Below, piece by piece: positions 18,750 to 27,514 of a DNA stretch of 32,616 nucleotides. Position numbers and translations under genes: made by a program. Location: assembly GCA_001970955.1 (NCBI GenBank), contig MPUH01000832.1, forward strand, positions 1 to 32,616, written 5' to 3'. The notes beneath the pieces were generated by a model that worked only from the letters and a program-made list of their open reading frames with translations, did no database searches and had not been told where the DNA came from. Source of the DNA: Stentor coeruleus. Taxonomy: Eukaryota > Ciliophora > Heterotrichea > Heterotrichida > Stentoridae. The stretch's first letter is position 1. Every line of letters starts with the position of its first letter.

Positions 18750-20780
18750 TCACTTACCAATTTCAAAAGCATGATTGACCAAATGTCCTTTTTCAACCAC
18801 AGCAATCTTAAACTCCTTATCTAAATCAAAATGAATCTTCGCCAAAGCATAATTCTGTGATAATAACACAAAAACTTTATCATAAGCCGCCCTACTTAAA
18901 CTTATCCCAGCAATATTAACCGAAGCTAAAGATAAATTGCTACCAACAGCTTGAGCAAAAAGTATAATTTCTTGATCACATATATTAATATTATAAGAAA
19001 TATCAAGTTCCCTAATCCCTTGATACTGGGCAATAGTTTCTGAAAACTTATTAAAACTTTTATATCCAAAATAATTCCCAGATAATTCTAAGACAATTTT
19101 AGCTTCAATATCTTCACCTTGCATAAGATTATTAGCTTTATTGATAATAGTTGTAATAGCATTTAACCCAATATCCCCCATTTCAATACGATTGAGTTTA
19201 AGACTTAAAAAAGGTAGTTGATGGATTAGTTTTGGTAAAAATAATTGTTCGAAACGAACACCAAATGCTCGAGAAAGAGCTTCAATACCTTCATCACCTA
19301 TAGAGTTGTCTGAGAGGTTTAGATGAAGGATTGTATTGTATTTTGGTTCTTCTTGTTTGATTATTGATGATACACTATAGATACATTTGCTAGTGAGATA
19401 GTTTTTAGATATGTCTAAGGTTTGGATAGAACAGTTTGCTTTTAGTAAATCACACATGTTGATTATGTCGTTATCAGTAAGTTTGCAGTCGGTTAAGGTT
19501 AGATTTTGGAGTTTTGAATGTGCTGGGAGGGCGTTGATAAAATAATGAAATAATCCTGCACCCATTTCAAAGTCATTTAATATCAATTGATTGCAATTCA
19601 AATCTTGAAAATATTCCAATAAGTCCATATTAAAATCTTTATACTCATCAAGATATCCTTTAAAACAAATCTGACTATTAAGAACTTTTTTCCATTCTGC
19701 ACCAGTAGCATCATATTTAAACTGAATACTTCTTTCTTTTGAAGCAATAGCCAAACACTTTTCTTTACCTGCTTCAGTATGATAAACTAAGCTTTTTCCA
19801 AGATGAACAACTCTTTGTGCCATAGTACTTGAATGTTTTCTATACCAAAAAAGTTTAAATCCTCTAAGAACAACCCATCGTTTATGAAAATTAGTTGATT
19901 CTCTTCTACGTTTAAATAAATAACCAAATTTTACAGCTTCACCATTAGAAATTTCTTCTGGACTAATAAATGTAAGGGGTTTATTAGCTGTAAGTTTATA
20001 ATCTTTATTTGTAATCTCAGTTAGTTCCATTTTTTCATATGGGTTGATGTATTTATTTGGTTTTTTATACATAGCTTGACGTTCAGTAAAATAATAAACA
20101 ATTTCTTCATCTTCACTTGATGAGGATGATTCAGACAAAATAGGTTTCAAAGGTGAAGCTTCGAATAAAGTTCTACCTCTTATCCTAGTTTTATCAGAAA
20201 TTGATGAAGCTTTTGAAGTTAGTTCATGTAAAGAAAGTCTTTTTACACGATGTTTAAGATCAATGTTATGATTTTTGAAAACTTCAGCTAGGCTTTGATA
20301 GTCTTCAGGTTCTTCAGTAAACTCGTAACTTTTAGGACTTTTTTTACGTTTTTTCGTCAATACAAGCTGGCCTGTTTTTATGTTGTTTGGTCTTGATTTA
20401 AATGTAAATAAAACAGGAGGGTCGATGATTTTGAATATACTATATGATCGACTAGTAGTATATCTTCTACTTGGGTTCATTTTGATTTTCTGTGAACTTT
20501 GATATACTGCAAGTTCTCTGACATAATTGTTTGCTTTCTGGGCTGATTTTATTTGCTCTTTCATTGTTGTGAATAATTCTTCTGGTTGCTTTACTTCAAA
20601 ACTATGGGAATTATTAAGCATACCTTTAAGTTTCTTAAGCATACTCTCAGCATCTGTACTGCTCTTAGTTGATTCTCCAATATTCTTTGATGTCTTTAAA
20701 ATTGTAGAAAAGTCGTCGAAACTTGATTTTGTTGAGCTTTTAGAAGACCTACTCTGATTAAGAAAATCCGCAAAATTCAT
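18750..20780 (-). CDS. PH-domain plus leucine-rich-repeat protein (676 aa)
   Basis: Residues 1-270 are a Ser/Lys-rich, probably disordered region with an acidic Ser cluster (SESSSSSEDEE). A PH domain follows at about 285-385: FGYLFKRRR, HKRWVVLRGFKLFWYRKHSS, and EWKKVLN near its end, with the conserved Trp. Residues ~390-650 are RNI-type leucine-rich repeats, e.g. LQNLTLTDCKLTDNDIINMC, IQTLDISKNYLTSKC and LHLNLSDNSIGDEGIEALS. PH domains bind phosphoinositides or partners, so a membrane-associated scaffold is plausible. The PH-then-LRR order recalls CARMIL/LRRC16 proteins, but no other CARMIL feature is visible. No intron is needed. Confidence 0.82.
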   Translation of the reverse strand: MNFADFLNQSRSSKSSTKSSFDDFSTILKTSKNIGESTKSSTDAESMLKKLKGMLNNSHSFEVKQPEELFTTMKEQIKSAQKANNYVRELAVYQSSQKIKMNPSRRYTTSRSYSIFKIIDPPVLFTFKSRPNNIKTGQLVLTKKRKKSPKSYEFTEEPEDYQSLAEVFKNHNIDLKHRVKRLSLHELTSKASSISDKTRIRGRTLFEASPLKPILSESSSSSEDEEIVYYFTERQAMYKKPNKYINPYEKMELTEITNKDYKLTANKPLTFISPEEISNGEAVKFGYLFKRRRESTNFHKRWVVLRGFKLFWYRKHSSTMAQRVVHLGKSLVYHTEAGKEKCLAIASKERSIQFKYDATGAEWKKVLNSQICFKGYLDEYKDFNMDLLEYFQDLNCNQLILNDFEMGAGLFHYFINALPAHSKLQNLTLTDCKLTDNDIINMCDLLKANCSIQTLDISKNYLTSKCIYSVSSIIKQEEPKYNTILHLNLSDNSIGDEGIEALSRAFGVRFEQLFLPKLIHQLPFLSLKLNRIEMGDIGLNAITTIINKANNLMQGEDIEAKIVLELSGNYFGYKSFNKFSETIAQYQGIRELDISYNINICDQEIILFAQAVGSNLSLASVNIAGISLSRAAYDKVFVLLSQNYALAKIHFDLDKEFKIAVVEKGHLVNHAFEIGK

Positions 20781-20858
20781 ACTTTTATATAATAAATATA
20801 AATCTTATCATTAAGTATATAGTTTTTTTTTATATTTGCATACCTAGAAAAGAAGCAT

Positions 20859-21428
20859 TTAACGATTACTTAAGTAAATAGAATCTGGATAAGGAAGATA
20901 AGGAGAAAACTCAGTCAACAATCTATGAACCCTAGTAATTTCTGTAAATTTCCAATCATCTTCATATACCAAATTTCCAAGTTCACCTTTATTTATCACA
21001 CCTCTAAACGGTAAACTCCTCATCCCAAATTCTGGAAGGTTAATTATTGTACCTAATGCTTTAGCACATTCTCCTTGAAAATCACTTATATAGACTAATT
21101 TATCTTCAGCATCAATTTCTTCAGCAAATGTTTTTAATACAAATGGATCATTAATGCTTAAAACAGCAATTTTGTCTACTTTACATAAAGCTTTAATTTC
21201 ATTTGAGTATCTTCGATATTCTTGAAGAAATTTCCATTGATATGATGGAAAAAAAGCTCCAGGAATACCTAGGATAAGACTTTTATCTTTGAACTCTCTG
21301 AAAATGTTCACAGGCTGAGTGATTTCGTAGTCGTCCTCGATAATGTCGAATTTTATTAGAGGCAAGTACACTTCAGGTAGTGACTTGGCTATTCTTAGCA
21401 TTTTTATATGTTGAATATTAGTTTTCAT
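20859..21428 (-). CDS. Peroxiredoxin-5-like protein without the peroxidatic cysteine (189 aa)
   Basis: Prx5-type peroxiredoxins reduce peroxides through a cysteine in the PGAFTPxCS motif. The fold is clear here: SLILGIPGAFFPSYQ, IAVLSINDPFVLKTF (compare SVNDxFVM), YISDFQGECAKALG, and LPFRGVI with the conserved Arg. The catalytic motif reads PGAFFPSYQ, so Tyr replaces the peroxidatic Cys and Phe replaces the motif Thr. Peroxidase activity of the usual type is therefore unlikely. Length is close to typical Prx5. The gene is divergent from the coiled-coil gene at 21520 (91 nt between start codons) and 78 nt downstream of the PH-LRR gene's start. Confidence 0.82.
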   Translation of the reverse strand: MKTNIQHIKMLRIAKSLPEVYLPLIKFDIIEDDYEITQPVNIFREFKDKSLILGIPGAFFPSYQWKFLQEYRRYSNEIKALCKVDKIAVLSINDPFVLKTFAEEIDAEDKLVYISDFQGECAKALGTIINLPEFGMRSLPFRGVINKGELGNLVYEDDWKFTEITRVHRLLTEFSPYLPYPDSIYLSNR

Positions 21429-21519
21429 CCTTATTTTTGATAGAATTTATATAGTTTTTTGATGTTTAATTAAATTTTATGCTAAAACATATAAGATACT
21501 ATGCCTATCAGTAATATAA

Positions 21520-22998
21520 ATGTCTTATCCAAAAGTCCCTCCCAAAGCTACTCAAACAGCAGCCACAAAATTATCAGAGCAACAAAAGGCACGTCTTTTA
21601 AAACTTCAGGAACGTGAAGAGCTTAAAGGGTTACTGGTGAATAAATTCAAAAAGAAGTATGGCAACAACGCTGGATTTATTGACAAAGAAGTAGAGAATT
21701 TTATGAAACAAGAAACTTTAACTGAAGCTAATTTGCAAAAACTAGATGACAAAATCAAGAAAAAAGCAGAAGCGGATAAAAACTCAGTATCTAACAAATC
21801 TGAGGCAGCACCTAAGCCTAAAACTCCCAGTGTTCGTAGTTCGAAAAATTCAGTTAAAGGATCAGACCAAATGTCTGTTGCTTCATCAATGAGATCTTCA
21901 GCTAAATCTTCAGAATTCGTTCCTGAAGATAACGAAGATGAGTGGGCTGCTATTCTAGAATATGATACAATGATGTTCCATGAAGAAGAAAAGGCAAGGC
22001 TCAGAAGGGAAATCGAGAATAAAATGAAACTCAAAAGGGAACTAGACCGCCAACTAAACGACAAAAACAGGAAAATATTAAGCGAGCAAGAAGAAGAAAA
22101 GCTATATGACGAAGCGCAAAAGCGTAACATAGAAATGATGGAACTAAAAGAAAAAGAACGTGAACTCATGTACAGAGAAAAAGTCATGCAAGAAAAACTC
22201 CTCAGAGACAAGCAACTTACTGAAGAAAAGCGCCGTAAAAGACTTGACAATAAACAACAACGTGATCTTGATGAAAAACTAGTCATGAGGCTCCAAGATG
22301 AACTCAAAGCTGACCAAATCGCCTTCGAAGAAAAACGAAGAGATGAGCGCGCATATATGTTAAAAATGATGGAAGAAAATGAAGAAAACAAAAAAAGACA
22401 AATGGAAATCAAAGAACAAGAAAGACAAAATGATATAAAATCTATGGAAGACTATGCTAAAATGCTTGATAAACAAGAAGAAGATAGACTTAATGAAATA
22501 AAAGCTCGTGAAGAAAGACAACAACTTTTAATGGCCCGAATGGCAGATACGGTTCTTAAAGAGCAAAAACAAAAAAACTTTGAAGAAGATTTAATGCTTT
22601 TAAAGCAAATTGAAGAAAAAGAACTTTTAGATAAAGCTGAAGATGAAAGAAGGATGATGCAACTTCAAAAACAAAAACAAGATATTAGGAAAATTTTGGA
22701 TAAACAAGTTGATGAAAAAAATAAAAGAAAAGTTGTGGAAAAGAAAAATCAATATGAGCAGGCTGATATGTGGAAAAAAGATGCTGATGAGTTTTATAAA
22801 CTGGAAGAAGAGAGGAAAGCTAGGGAAAAACAACTTAATATGATGCATGTTGAGATTTTGAAATCACAGATGGATGAGAAAAGTTTAAAGAAAAGAAAGC
22901 TGAATATGAATAATAATGAGATTAAGTTGAATAAGAATTTACTCAAGAAAATCCATCAAGACAAGTCGGAAAGCCAAAGTAGAGCGGAAGATAACTAG
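21520..22998 (+). CDS. Charged coiled-coil protein, TPH-like (492 aa)
   Basis: The N terminus (residues ~18-75) has a compact conserved-looking helical motif, EELKGLLVNKFKKKYG, with IDKEVENFMKQETL following. A Ser/Lys linker (~80-130) comes next. From about 140 to 480 it is a continuous, highly charged coiled coil dominated by Glu, Lys, Arg and Met (e.g. EEEKARLRREIENKMKLKRE), the texture of trichohyalin-plectin-homology proteins such as axonemal MNS1/CFAP45 types. A long open frame on the opposite strand here is a composition shadow. Role at cilia or cortex is inferred only. It ends in TAG TAG, showing that TAG is a true stop. Confidence 0.75.
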   Translation: MSYPKVPPKATQTAATKLSEQQKARLLKLQEREELKGLLVNKFKKKYGNNAGFIDKEVENFMKQETLTEANLQKLDDKIKKKAEADKNSVSNKSEAAPKPKTPSVRSSKNSVKGSDQMSVASSMRSSAKSSEFVPEDNEDEWAAILEYDTMMFHEEEKARLRREIENKMKLKRELDRQLNDKNRKILSEQEEEKLYDEAQKRNIEMMELKEKERELMYREKVMQEKLLRDKQLTEEKRRKRLDNKQQRDLDEKLVMRLQDELKADQIAFEEKRRDERAYMLKMMEENEENKKRQMEIKEQERQNDIKSMEDYAKMLDKQEEDRLNEIKAREERQQLLMARMADTVLKEQKQKNFEEDLMLLKQIEEKELLDKAEDERRMMQLQKQKQDIRKILDKQVDEKNKRKVVEKKNQYEQADMWKKDADEFYKLEEERKAREKQLNMMHVEILKSQMDEKSLKKRKLNMNNNEIKLNKNLLKKIHQDKSESQSRAEDN

Positions 22999-23226
22999 TA
23001 GTTAATAAGATTACTTATCTGAAATGAGGATGTTTTAAAATTGATGATTTTTATATTAAAGTATGATTAACCTAAACCACATCTTTTTCATATTAAATCA
23101 ACACAAAAATAATAACCCATGAAATTCTATATTTTTTACATGTATTTTCCTAGTAATCCAAAAATTTTCCCTTCCAAAATTTTTCTCTTTATTTCTCCAT
23201 AAAATCTTCAAATCTAAAAATAAATA

Positions 23227-24330
23227 ATGGGCTGCCCATGCTTCAAAAGTGAAGACGAGTCCACATCAAAGCCAGAAAAAGACCCTCTAATCTCTTCAAG
23301 TGTCCTCCGTGAACTATCTCCAGAGGGTTTCACAATCCTCAAAATCATCGGCAGGGGTAATTTCGGCAAAGTCTGTCTTGTTGAAAAAAAAACCACAAAA
23401 GAACTTTTTGCAATGAAAATCTTAAAAAAAAAGATCATCGAAGAAAAAAATCAACGAATCCACACAATAACTGAAAGAAAAATCCTAGAAAACTCAAAAA
23501 GCCCATTTATCGCTCGTCTTTACTATGCATTCCAAACTACCACAAAATTGTTTATGGTCATGGAGTATCTAAACGGTGGGGAATTATTTTTTCATCTAAC
23601 CCAACAACGAGTATTTAGTGAACTTAGGGCAAAATTTTACATAGGGGAAATTTTGTTAGGACTTGAATATTTGCATAACAATGGAATTGTTTATAGGGAT
23701 TTAAAGCCTGAAAATGTTATGCTTGATTCTGAAGGGCATATTAGATTGACAGATTTTGGGTTAAGTAAGTCAGGAATTGGATCTGATAATCCTAAAGCTT
23801 TCACATTTTGTGGTACTGCAGAATATTTAGCCCCAGAAATACTTAAAAGCCAAGGATATGATCAGGCAGTTGATTTTTGGAGCTTAGGTGCTTTGATGTA
23901 TTATATGCTCTCTGGAGCTCCTCCTTATTATTCTAAGAATAGGAATGAAATTTTTAGGAATGTCTTAACTAGGCCTATTGACCCTTTGTTCAATATCAGC
24001 ATGGATGGGAATGATTTATTGTTGAAGCTTTTAAAAATTGATGTAAGGAATATGTAGCCTAGTGAAAGAATACATATAGCTGAAGATGTTAAGGCACACC
24101 CTTGGTTTGATTCTATTGATTGGCAAGCGATGGCAGAGAAAAAAGTCACCCCACCTTTCAAGCCGTCAGTGAAAAACATGAAAGATACCAGCAATTTTGA
24201 TAAAACTTTTACTAATGAAAAAGTTGAAGAATCATTTGATGTAGCTGGAATAAACCCATCACCTAATCAATTCAGTGGTTTTACATATAAAGATGCCGAA
24301 AGCGTCGAAGCAACCTTAACAACGAATTAA
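23227..24330 (+). CDS. AGC-family protein kinase with N-terminal acylation motif (362 aa), one intron
   Basis: This is a complete Ser/Thr kinase of the AGC group (closest in pattern to S6K/AKT/SGK). The Gly loop GRGNFG is at 42-47, Lys64 in FAMK, catalytic YRDLKPEN at 156-163, DFG at 176-178, activation-loop Thr193 in AFTFCGTAEY, and APE at 202-204. A 15-nt intron (24043-24057) separates LLKLLKID from PSERI, restoring the standard subdomain XI. The C-terminal tail has a hydrophobic motif FSGFTY at ~344-349 and a Pro-Ser-Pro near 338-341, so PDK1- and TOR-type control is expected by family. The start MGCPCFK suggests myristoylation at Gly2 and palmitoylation at Cys3/Cys5, in place of a PH domain. 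The 3' end faces the CaaX gene, 21 nt away. Confidence 0.92.
24043..24057 (+). other. 15-nt spliceosomal intron (GTAAGGAATATGTAG)
   Basis: Phase 0. It differs from the intron at 4895-4909 at one base only. Splicing turns an in-frame TAG into the conserved kinase sequence KID-PSERI. Confidence 0.92.
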
Positions 24331-24351
24331 TATAAAATTGCTTATTATTAA

Positions 24352-24981
24352 TCATATAACTACACAAGAACTACACTGACAATTAGGTTTTTGGTTTTCT
24401 TCACAAAACCTAGCTTTAAACTGTTCAGATGTTCCTGTAGGTTCTGTTTGTAAGCTTTTAACACATTCTTGTTCACCATCAAAAAGTCTTTTTCCCCTTT
24501 TACTAGGATAAGCTTGTCTATTATATGGAGAAGCTGAATCAATAATATTATGTTTATTAGAAACTGGGGTTGTAAAATTGAATACATTTGAAGACTCAGA
24601 AAGGATTTCTTTAACTTGGCTTATAGAAAAAGCTGCTTGTTTTGGTGAGTCAATTGGCGTTGAATTAGATATTTTTATAGGTGTTGATAATAAATTAAGC
24701 TTTGGTGAGTCTATAAACTCAGAGTATTCACGAAAAGGAGTTTGTTGATCTTTGACTGGAGTATCAGCTATAGATATTGAAGCACCTGAAAATCTTGGAA
24801 AACGCTCTTTGAATGCTAGACTGACTTGGAAACTTAATTCTTCAGCTTTACCTGTGAACTCTGATTCGGAATATTGATAAGAGTCGATAAGAGACTTTTT
24901 ACTTTCTATTGAGAACATGTCGGTAAGTTGTTTATCATCAATTGTGTAGTGATGGGTGATTGGGTTTTTGGTTTCTTCCAT
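24352..24981 (-). CDS. CaaX-ending protein with multiple SP/TP sites (209 aa)
   Basis: No known domain is seen. The last four residues are CVVI, a good CaaX prenylation signal, preceded by CQCSSC, which could be palmitoylated. The middle is low-complexity and carries many Ser/Thr-Pro sites (ADTPVKD, QQTPFRE, DSPKLN, STPIK, STPIDSPK, TTPVS, SASPY), typical of CDK- or MAPK-type substrates. The N-terminal ~70 residues contain a short possible helix (KAEELSFQVSLAFKERFP). The ATG at 24981 is first in frame. It is convergent with the kinase gene. A lipid-anchored regulated adaptor is a reasonable guess, nothing more. Confidence 0.7.
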   Translation of the reverse strand: MEETKNPITHHYTIDDKQLTDMFSIESKKSLIDSYQYSESEFTGKAEELSFQVSLAFKERFPRFSGASISIADTPVKDQQTPFREYSEFIDSPKLNLLSTPIKISNSTPIDSPKQAAFSISQVKEILSESSNVFNFTTPVSNKHNIIDSASPYNRQAYPSKRGKRLFDGEQECVKSLQTEPTGTSEQFKARFCEENQKPNCQCSSCVVI

Positions 24982-25374
24982 TTACTATGAAATTTAAAAA
25001 AAATAGTTTTTTAGTTTGCCAAGTTTGGGTAATAAAGAATAAGGATGGGAGGATTTTAGTTTTGATGGCTTAGGATAAGTGTTGGTTGATTGATACTGCT
25101 AGAATTGCTTGGAAGATAGAGAAAGGAAGAAGAAGAGATAAAGCGAAAATGAGATGATTTATTATTATAAGTAAAGATAAGACTCTACATTGATTAAAAA
25201 AAAATTAAATAAGGGATGATAATATCAATTTAGTATCAAGACTGTTTTTTATAACTACTTATATTCATGATTCAGTTATAATACCCATTTCATAACTCAA
25301 ACCTACACCAAAAATCTTCTAAAAATCTCTCCAACAACAAAAGCAAAACCTAAAATCCAAAATCCAAAACACGT
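24982..25374. other. Intergenic stretch between minus-strand genes with skew switch
   Basis: Plus-strand 25010-25160 is G/A-rich (5' flank of the CaaX gene) and 25265-25374 is C/A-rich (3' flank of the transporter gene). No gene, RNA or repeat is seen. Confidence 0.45.
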
Positions 25375-26772
25375 TTATTTATTTATTGAGCTTTTTTCAC
25401 TCATCATAACAGTATTTTCCCCTTCACTAGTCAAAAAGCTATCTTTAGCTTTGCCAGGGCATTTCGACAAAAGCACTCCTCCTTTTCTTAAATCATGAAC
25501 ATAAACCATAGCACAACTAGCAATTCCAAATACCCCAACAACAACAAAAAAAAAGCTCACCCAATAATATCCTCTATCTTTATTTGTAGTTTCTTGTATA
25601 TATCCAACAATAAGTGGGCCAATTGCCAAGCCAAAATTCATAACAGAAGTTGCTGAACCAAAAGCTGTTCCATGAACTTTAGGTCTAACAATATAAGGTA
25701 TAGATGCCCACATAACTGCAGAATATATAGAATATCCAATACCAAGAAATACCATATAAAAAATCGGGTATATTGGTTGATAACTTTCTGGGGTTACAAG
25801 AAAAGCTATATGAACACTTGTTATAAGTAAAGCTGAAAGCATCATAAAATGAACCCGACGACCAATTTTGTCTACTAAAATTCCAAAAATTGGACTTAAG
25901 ATTGCAGAGACTAGATATGTTATGCTTATAATACTCCCAGCTTCAATTGATGTATAATAAAATCTTTCTTGAAAATAATTACTTGCTATATTGTTAAAAC
26001 AAGAAACACCAATATAAACAGATAAACAGTTTAGGCAAAGATACCAAAATGTGTGGCCGAAGTATTTTAGTTCTTTGAATTTGAATTTTTCACTTTCTGG
26101 GAGAAGTTTTTTGGATATTATGCCTAGGTTTTTGTCTTTTTTCTTATCGATTATGTTTATGCTTAAGACACAAGCTAATGAAAAAATACAGAAAAGAAAC
26201 CCGACCCAGAGTCCTAAGGATAAAGAGTTTGTGGATTCGACTATTGCTGGCTCGATTGTGTTGTTTAGAACGGTACCGAGACGACCGATACTTGTTAAGG
26301 TACCGATTGCCATTGCCAGTTCGTTACCTGTAAACCATCCTGTAACAAAATGATTAGAACACACTGTTAAGTTTTCTCCTCCCAAACCGAAAACCCCTCT
26401 TCCAAGCAAAGATATCGGGTAGTTTCTAACCATGACACCAAAGGCAAATATCCCTTGCCCAAGTACAACAAAAACTGAAAAAAGCAAAGCTCCTATGCGA
26501 TTACCAATTACATCGATAAAATACCCTCCAAATACCGGAAGGACAATATTAGGAAATGAGTAGATTGAGTAATAAAGATTGAATTCTAAGTCTGACAAAT
26601 TAAGTTTCTATATAATTCTCACATCTTGAAGTTGGGTCTGTAATGCTGAAGGGTTGTCATAGACAAAATAGTTCCCGAAGGTTACAAGAATGATTAAAGC
26701 AAGAGATAAAAATCTTAGCGAAGTCCTAGTCAAGTCTTTTCCTGAGTGATTAACAGGATTCGGCACATACAT
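25375..26772 (-). CDS. MFSD1-like major facilitator transporter (460 aa), one intron
   Basis: Exon 1 (26772-26623, 50 codons) encodes the N terminus and first membrane helix (FLSLALIILVTFGNYFVYD) and the signature YDNPSALQTQLQ, which parallels YFCFDNPAALQTQ of animal MFSD1. After the 15-nt intron, exon 2 continues KLNLSDLEFNLYYSIYSFPN, matching the family's LLYAWYSWPN. Twelve hydrophobic helices are expected. The loop FGGYFIDVIGNRIG is the MFS motif A region and the second half has FGILVDKIGRRVH. MFSD1 is a lysosomal dipeptide uniporter in mammals, so a lysosome or food-vacuole transporter is likely here; substrate is not shown by the sequence. The tail is hydrophilic. Confidence 0.87.
26608..26622 (-). 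other. 15-nt spliceosomal intron (GTGAGAATTATATAG)
   Basis: Phase 0, between Asp and Lys codons. The only one of the seven with GTG instead of GTA at the 5' site. Splicing adds the exon with the MFSD1-type DNPSALQTQ motif. Confidence 0.88.
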
Positions 26773-27010
26773 GATTTATTTCCACAGCCAAGTTGATTAT
26801 TATCAGTAATTCTAAGAATAAACATATAGAAAATTTCTTGTTTATAGTAATACTTTATGTTTATTAAATAAAACTATCAACTGATTTATTGCTGATATGT
26901 CGTTGTATGTTTTTTTATGATATTTTTCTTGAAAGTTTATATAAGAAAACATGATTATTGATAGTTTTTATAGAGGGAATATATTGTAAAAACTAGCTTT
27001 TTTTAATGAT

Positions 27011-27346
27011 TTATTGTCTTGATAAGTTCACTGTTTCCCGCTTGAGAACATGGAGTAAAGTTTGTGAACTTTCTAAGATTTTCAAATAAGCACCTTCGGT
27101 CTCTGATATCGCTTTATCGTATTCTTGTTTTGTTATGAGCTTTTTTGATAGATCTTCATTTATTTGATTTAGACGGGCAGTAAGTTCGGAAATCTCACGT
27201 TCGATTGAAGACTTTTCACCCATTTCCTTTTCGATTTGCCTATCTAAAGATGTCCTTTGATCTTTGAGCTCTTCTAGACAAGTTATAAGTTGGTTATTGT
27301 AGTTTTGAAGAGAAGCACCCTATGTAAATTTTACGTGTGCTGCCAT
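27011..27346 (-). CDS. SSNA1: SSNA1/DIP13 microtubule-associated coiled-coil protein (106 aa), one intron
   Basis: SSNA1 (NA14, DIP13 in algae) is a small coiled-coil fibre-forming protein at basal bodies and axonemes that binds, branches and stabilises microtubules. Exon 1 is only 12 nt (MAAH); after the 15-nt intron the protein reads GASLQNYNNQLITCLEELKD, matching human GAALQNYNNELVKCIEEL. The C-terminal part [20 protein letters not shown] and VLKRE is almost identical to animal [24 protein letters not shown]. Length fits the family (~110-120). The start codon lies 24 nt from that of RPABC4 on the opposite strand. Confidence 0.95.
27320..27334 (-). other. 15-nt spliceosomal intron (GTAAAATTTACATAG)
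   Basis: Phase 0, after the fourth codon of SSNA1. Removal joins MAAH to GASLQNYNN, the conserved SSNA1 N terminus. Confidence 0.92.
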
Positions 27347-27370
27347 TTGAGTTTTATTTTTGGATTATAA
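27347..27370. promoter_or_regulatory. 24-nt divergent start-to-start space (SSNA1/RPABC4)
   Basis: The two ATGs are separated by TTGAGTTTTATTTTTGGATT plus ATAA. A promoter and both 5' leaders cannot all fit separately, so transcripts must have almost no leader, overlap, or start within the opposing gene. Confidence 0.6.
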
Positions 27371-27514
27371 ATGGACGGGCCTAGGTATATTTGCTGCCAG
27401 TGTGGTAAAGAAAATGAACTAAGCGCTAAAGATCCTATTCGTTGTAAGGATTGTGGATATAGAATACTTATGAAAAAGAGAGAAAGGAGACTTATAAAGC
27501 TTAAAGCTAGGTAA
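27371..27514 (+). CDS. POLR2K: RNA polymerase I/II/III shared subunit RPABC4 (Rpb12), 47 aa
   Basis: RPABC4 is the smallest zinc-binding subunit common to nuclear RNA polymerases I, II and III. The reading frame is MDGPRYICCQCGKENELSAK, then DPIRCKDCGYRI and a basic tail ending LKAR. The CxxC and CxxC pairs (YICCQCGKEN and RCKDCGYRI) form the zinc site, and DPIRCxxCGYRI plus terminal Ala-Arg match RPABC4 across eukaryotes. Length fits the conserved core of the family. It is divergent from SSNA1. Confidence 0.95.
   Translation: MDGPRYICCQCGKENELSAKDPIRCKDCGYRILMKKRERRLIKLKAR

Noticed and set aside
18571-18753. 60-codon minus-strand ORF
   Set aside because: It overlaps the end of the PH-LRR gene and has the composition of translated A/T-rich spacer.
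21606-22412. 268-codon open frame on the minus strand
   Set aside because: It lies opposite the Glu/Lys-rich coiled-coil gene; its Ser/Phe/Leu-rich content is the mirror image of that gene's codon composition and shows no domain.
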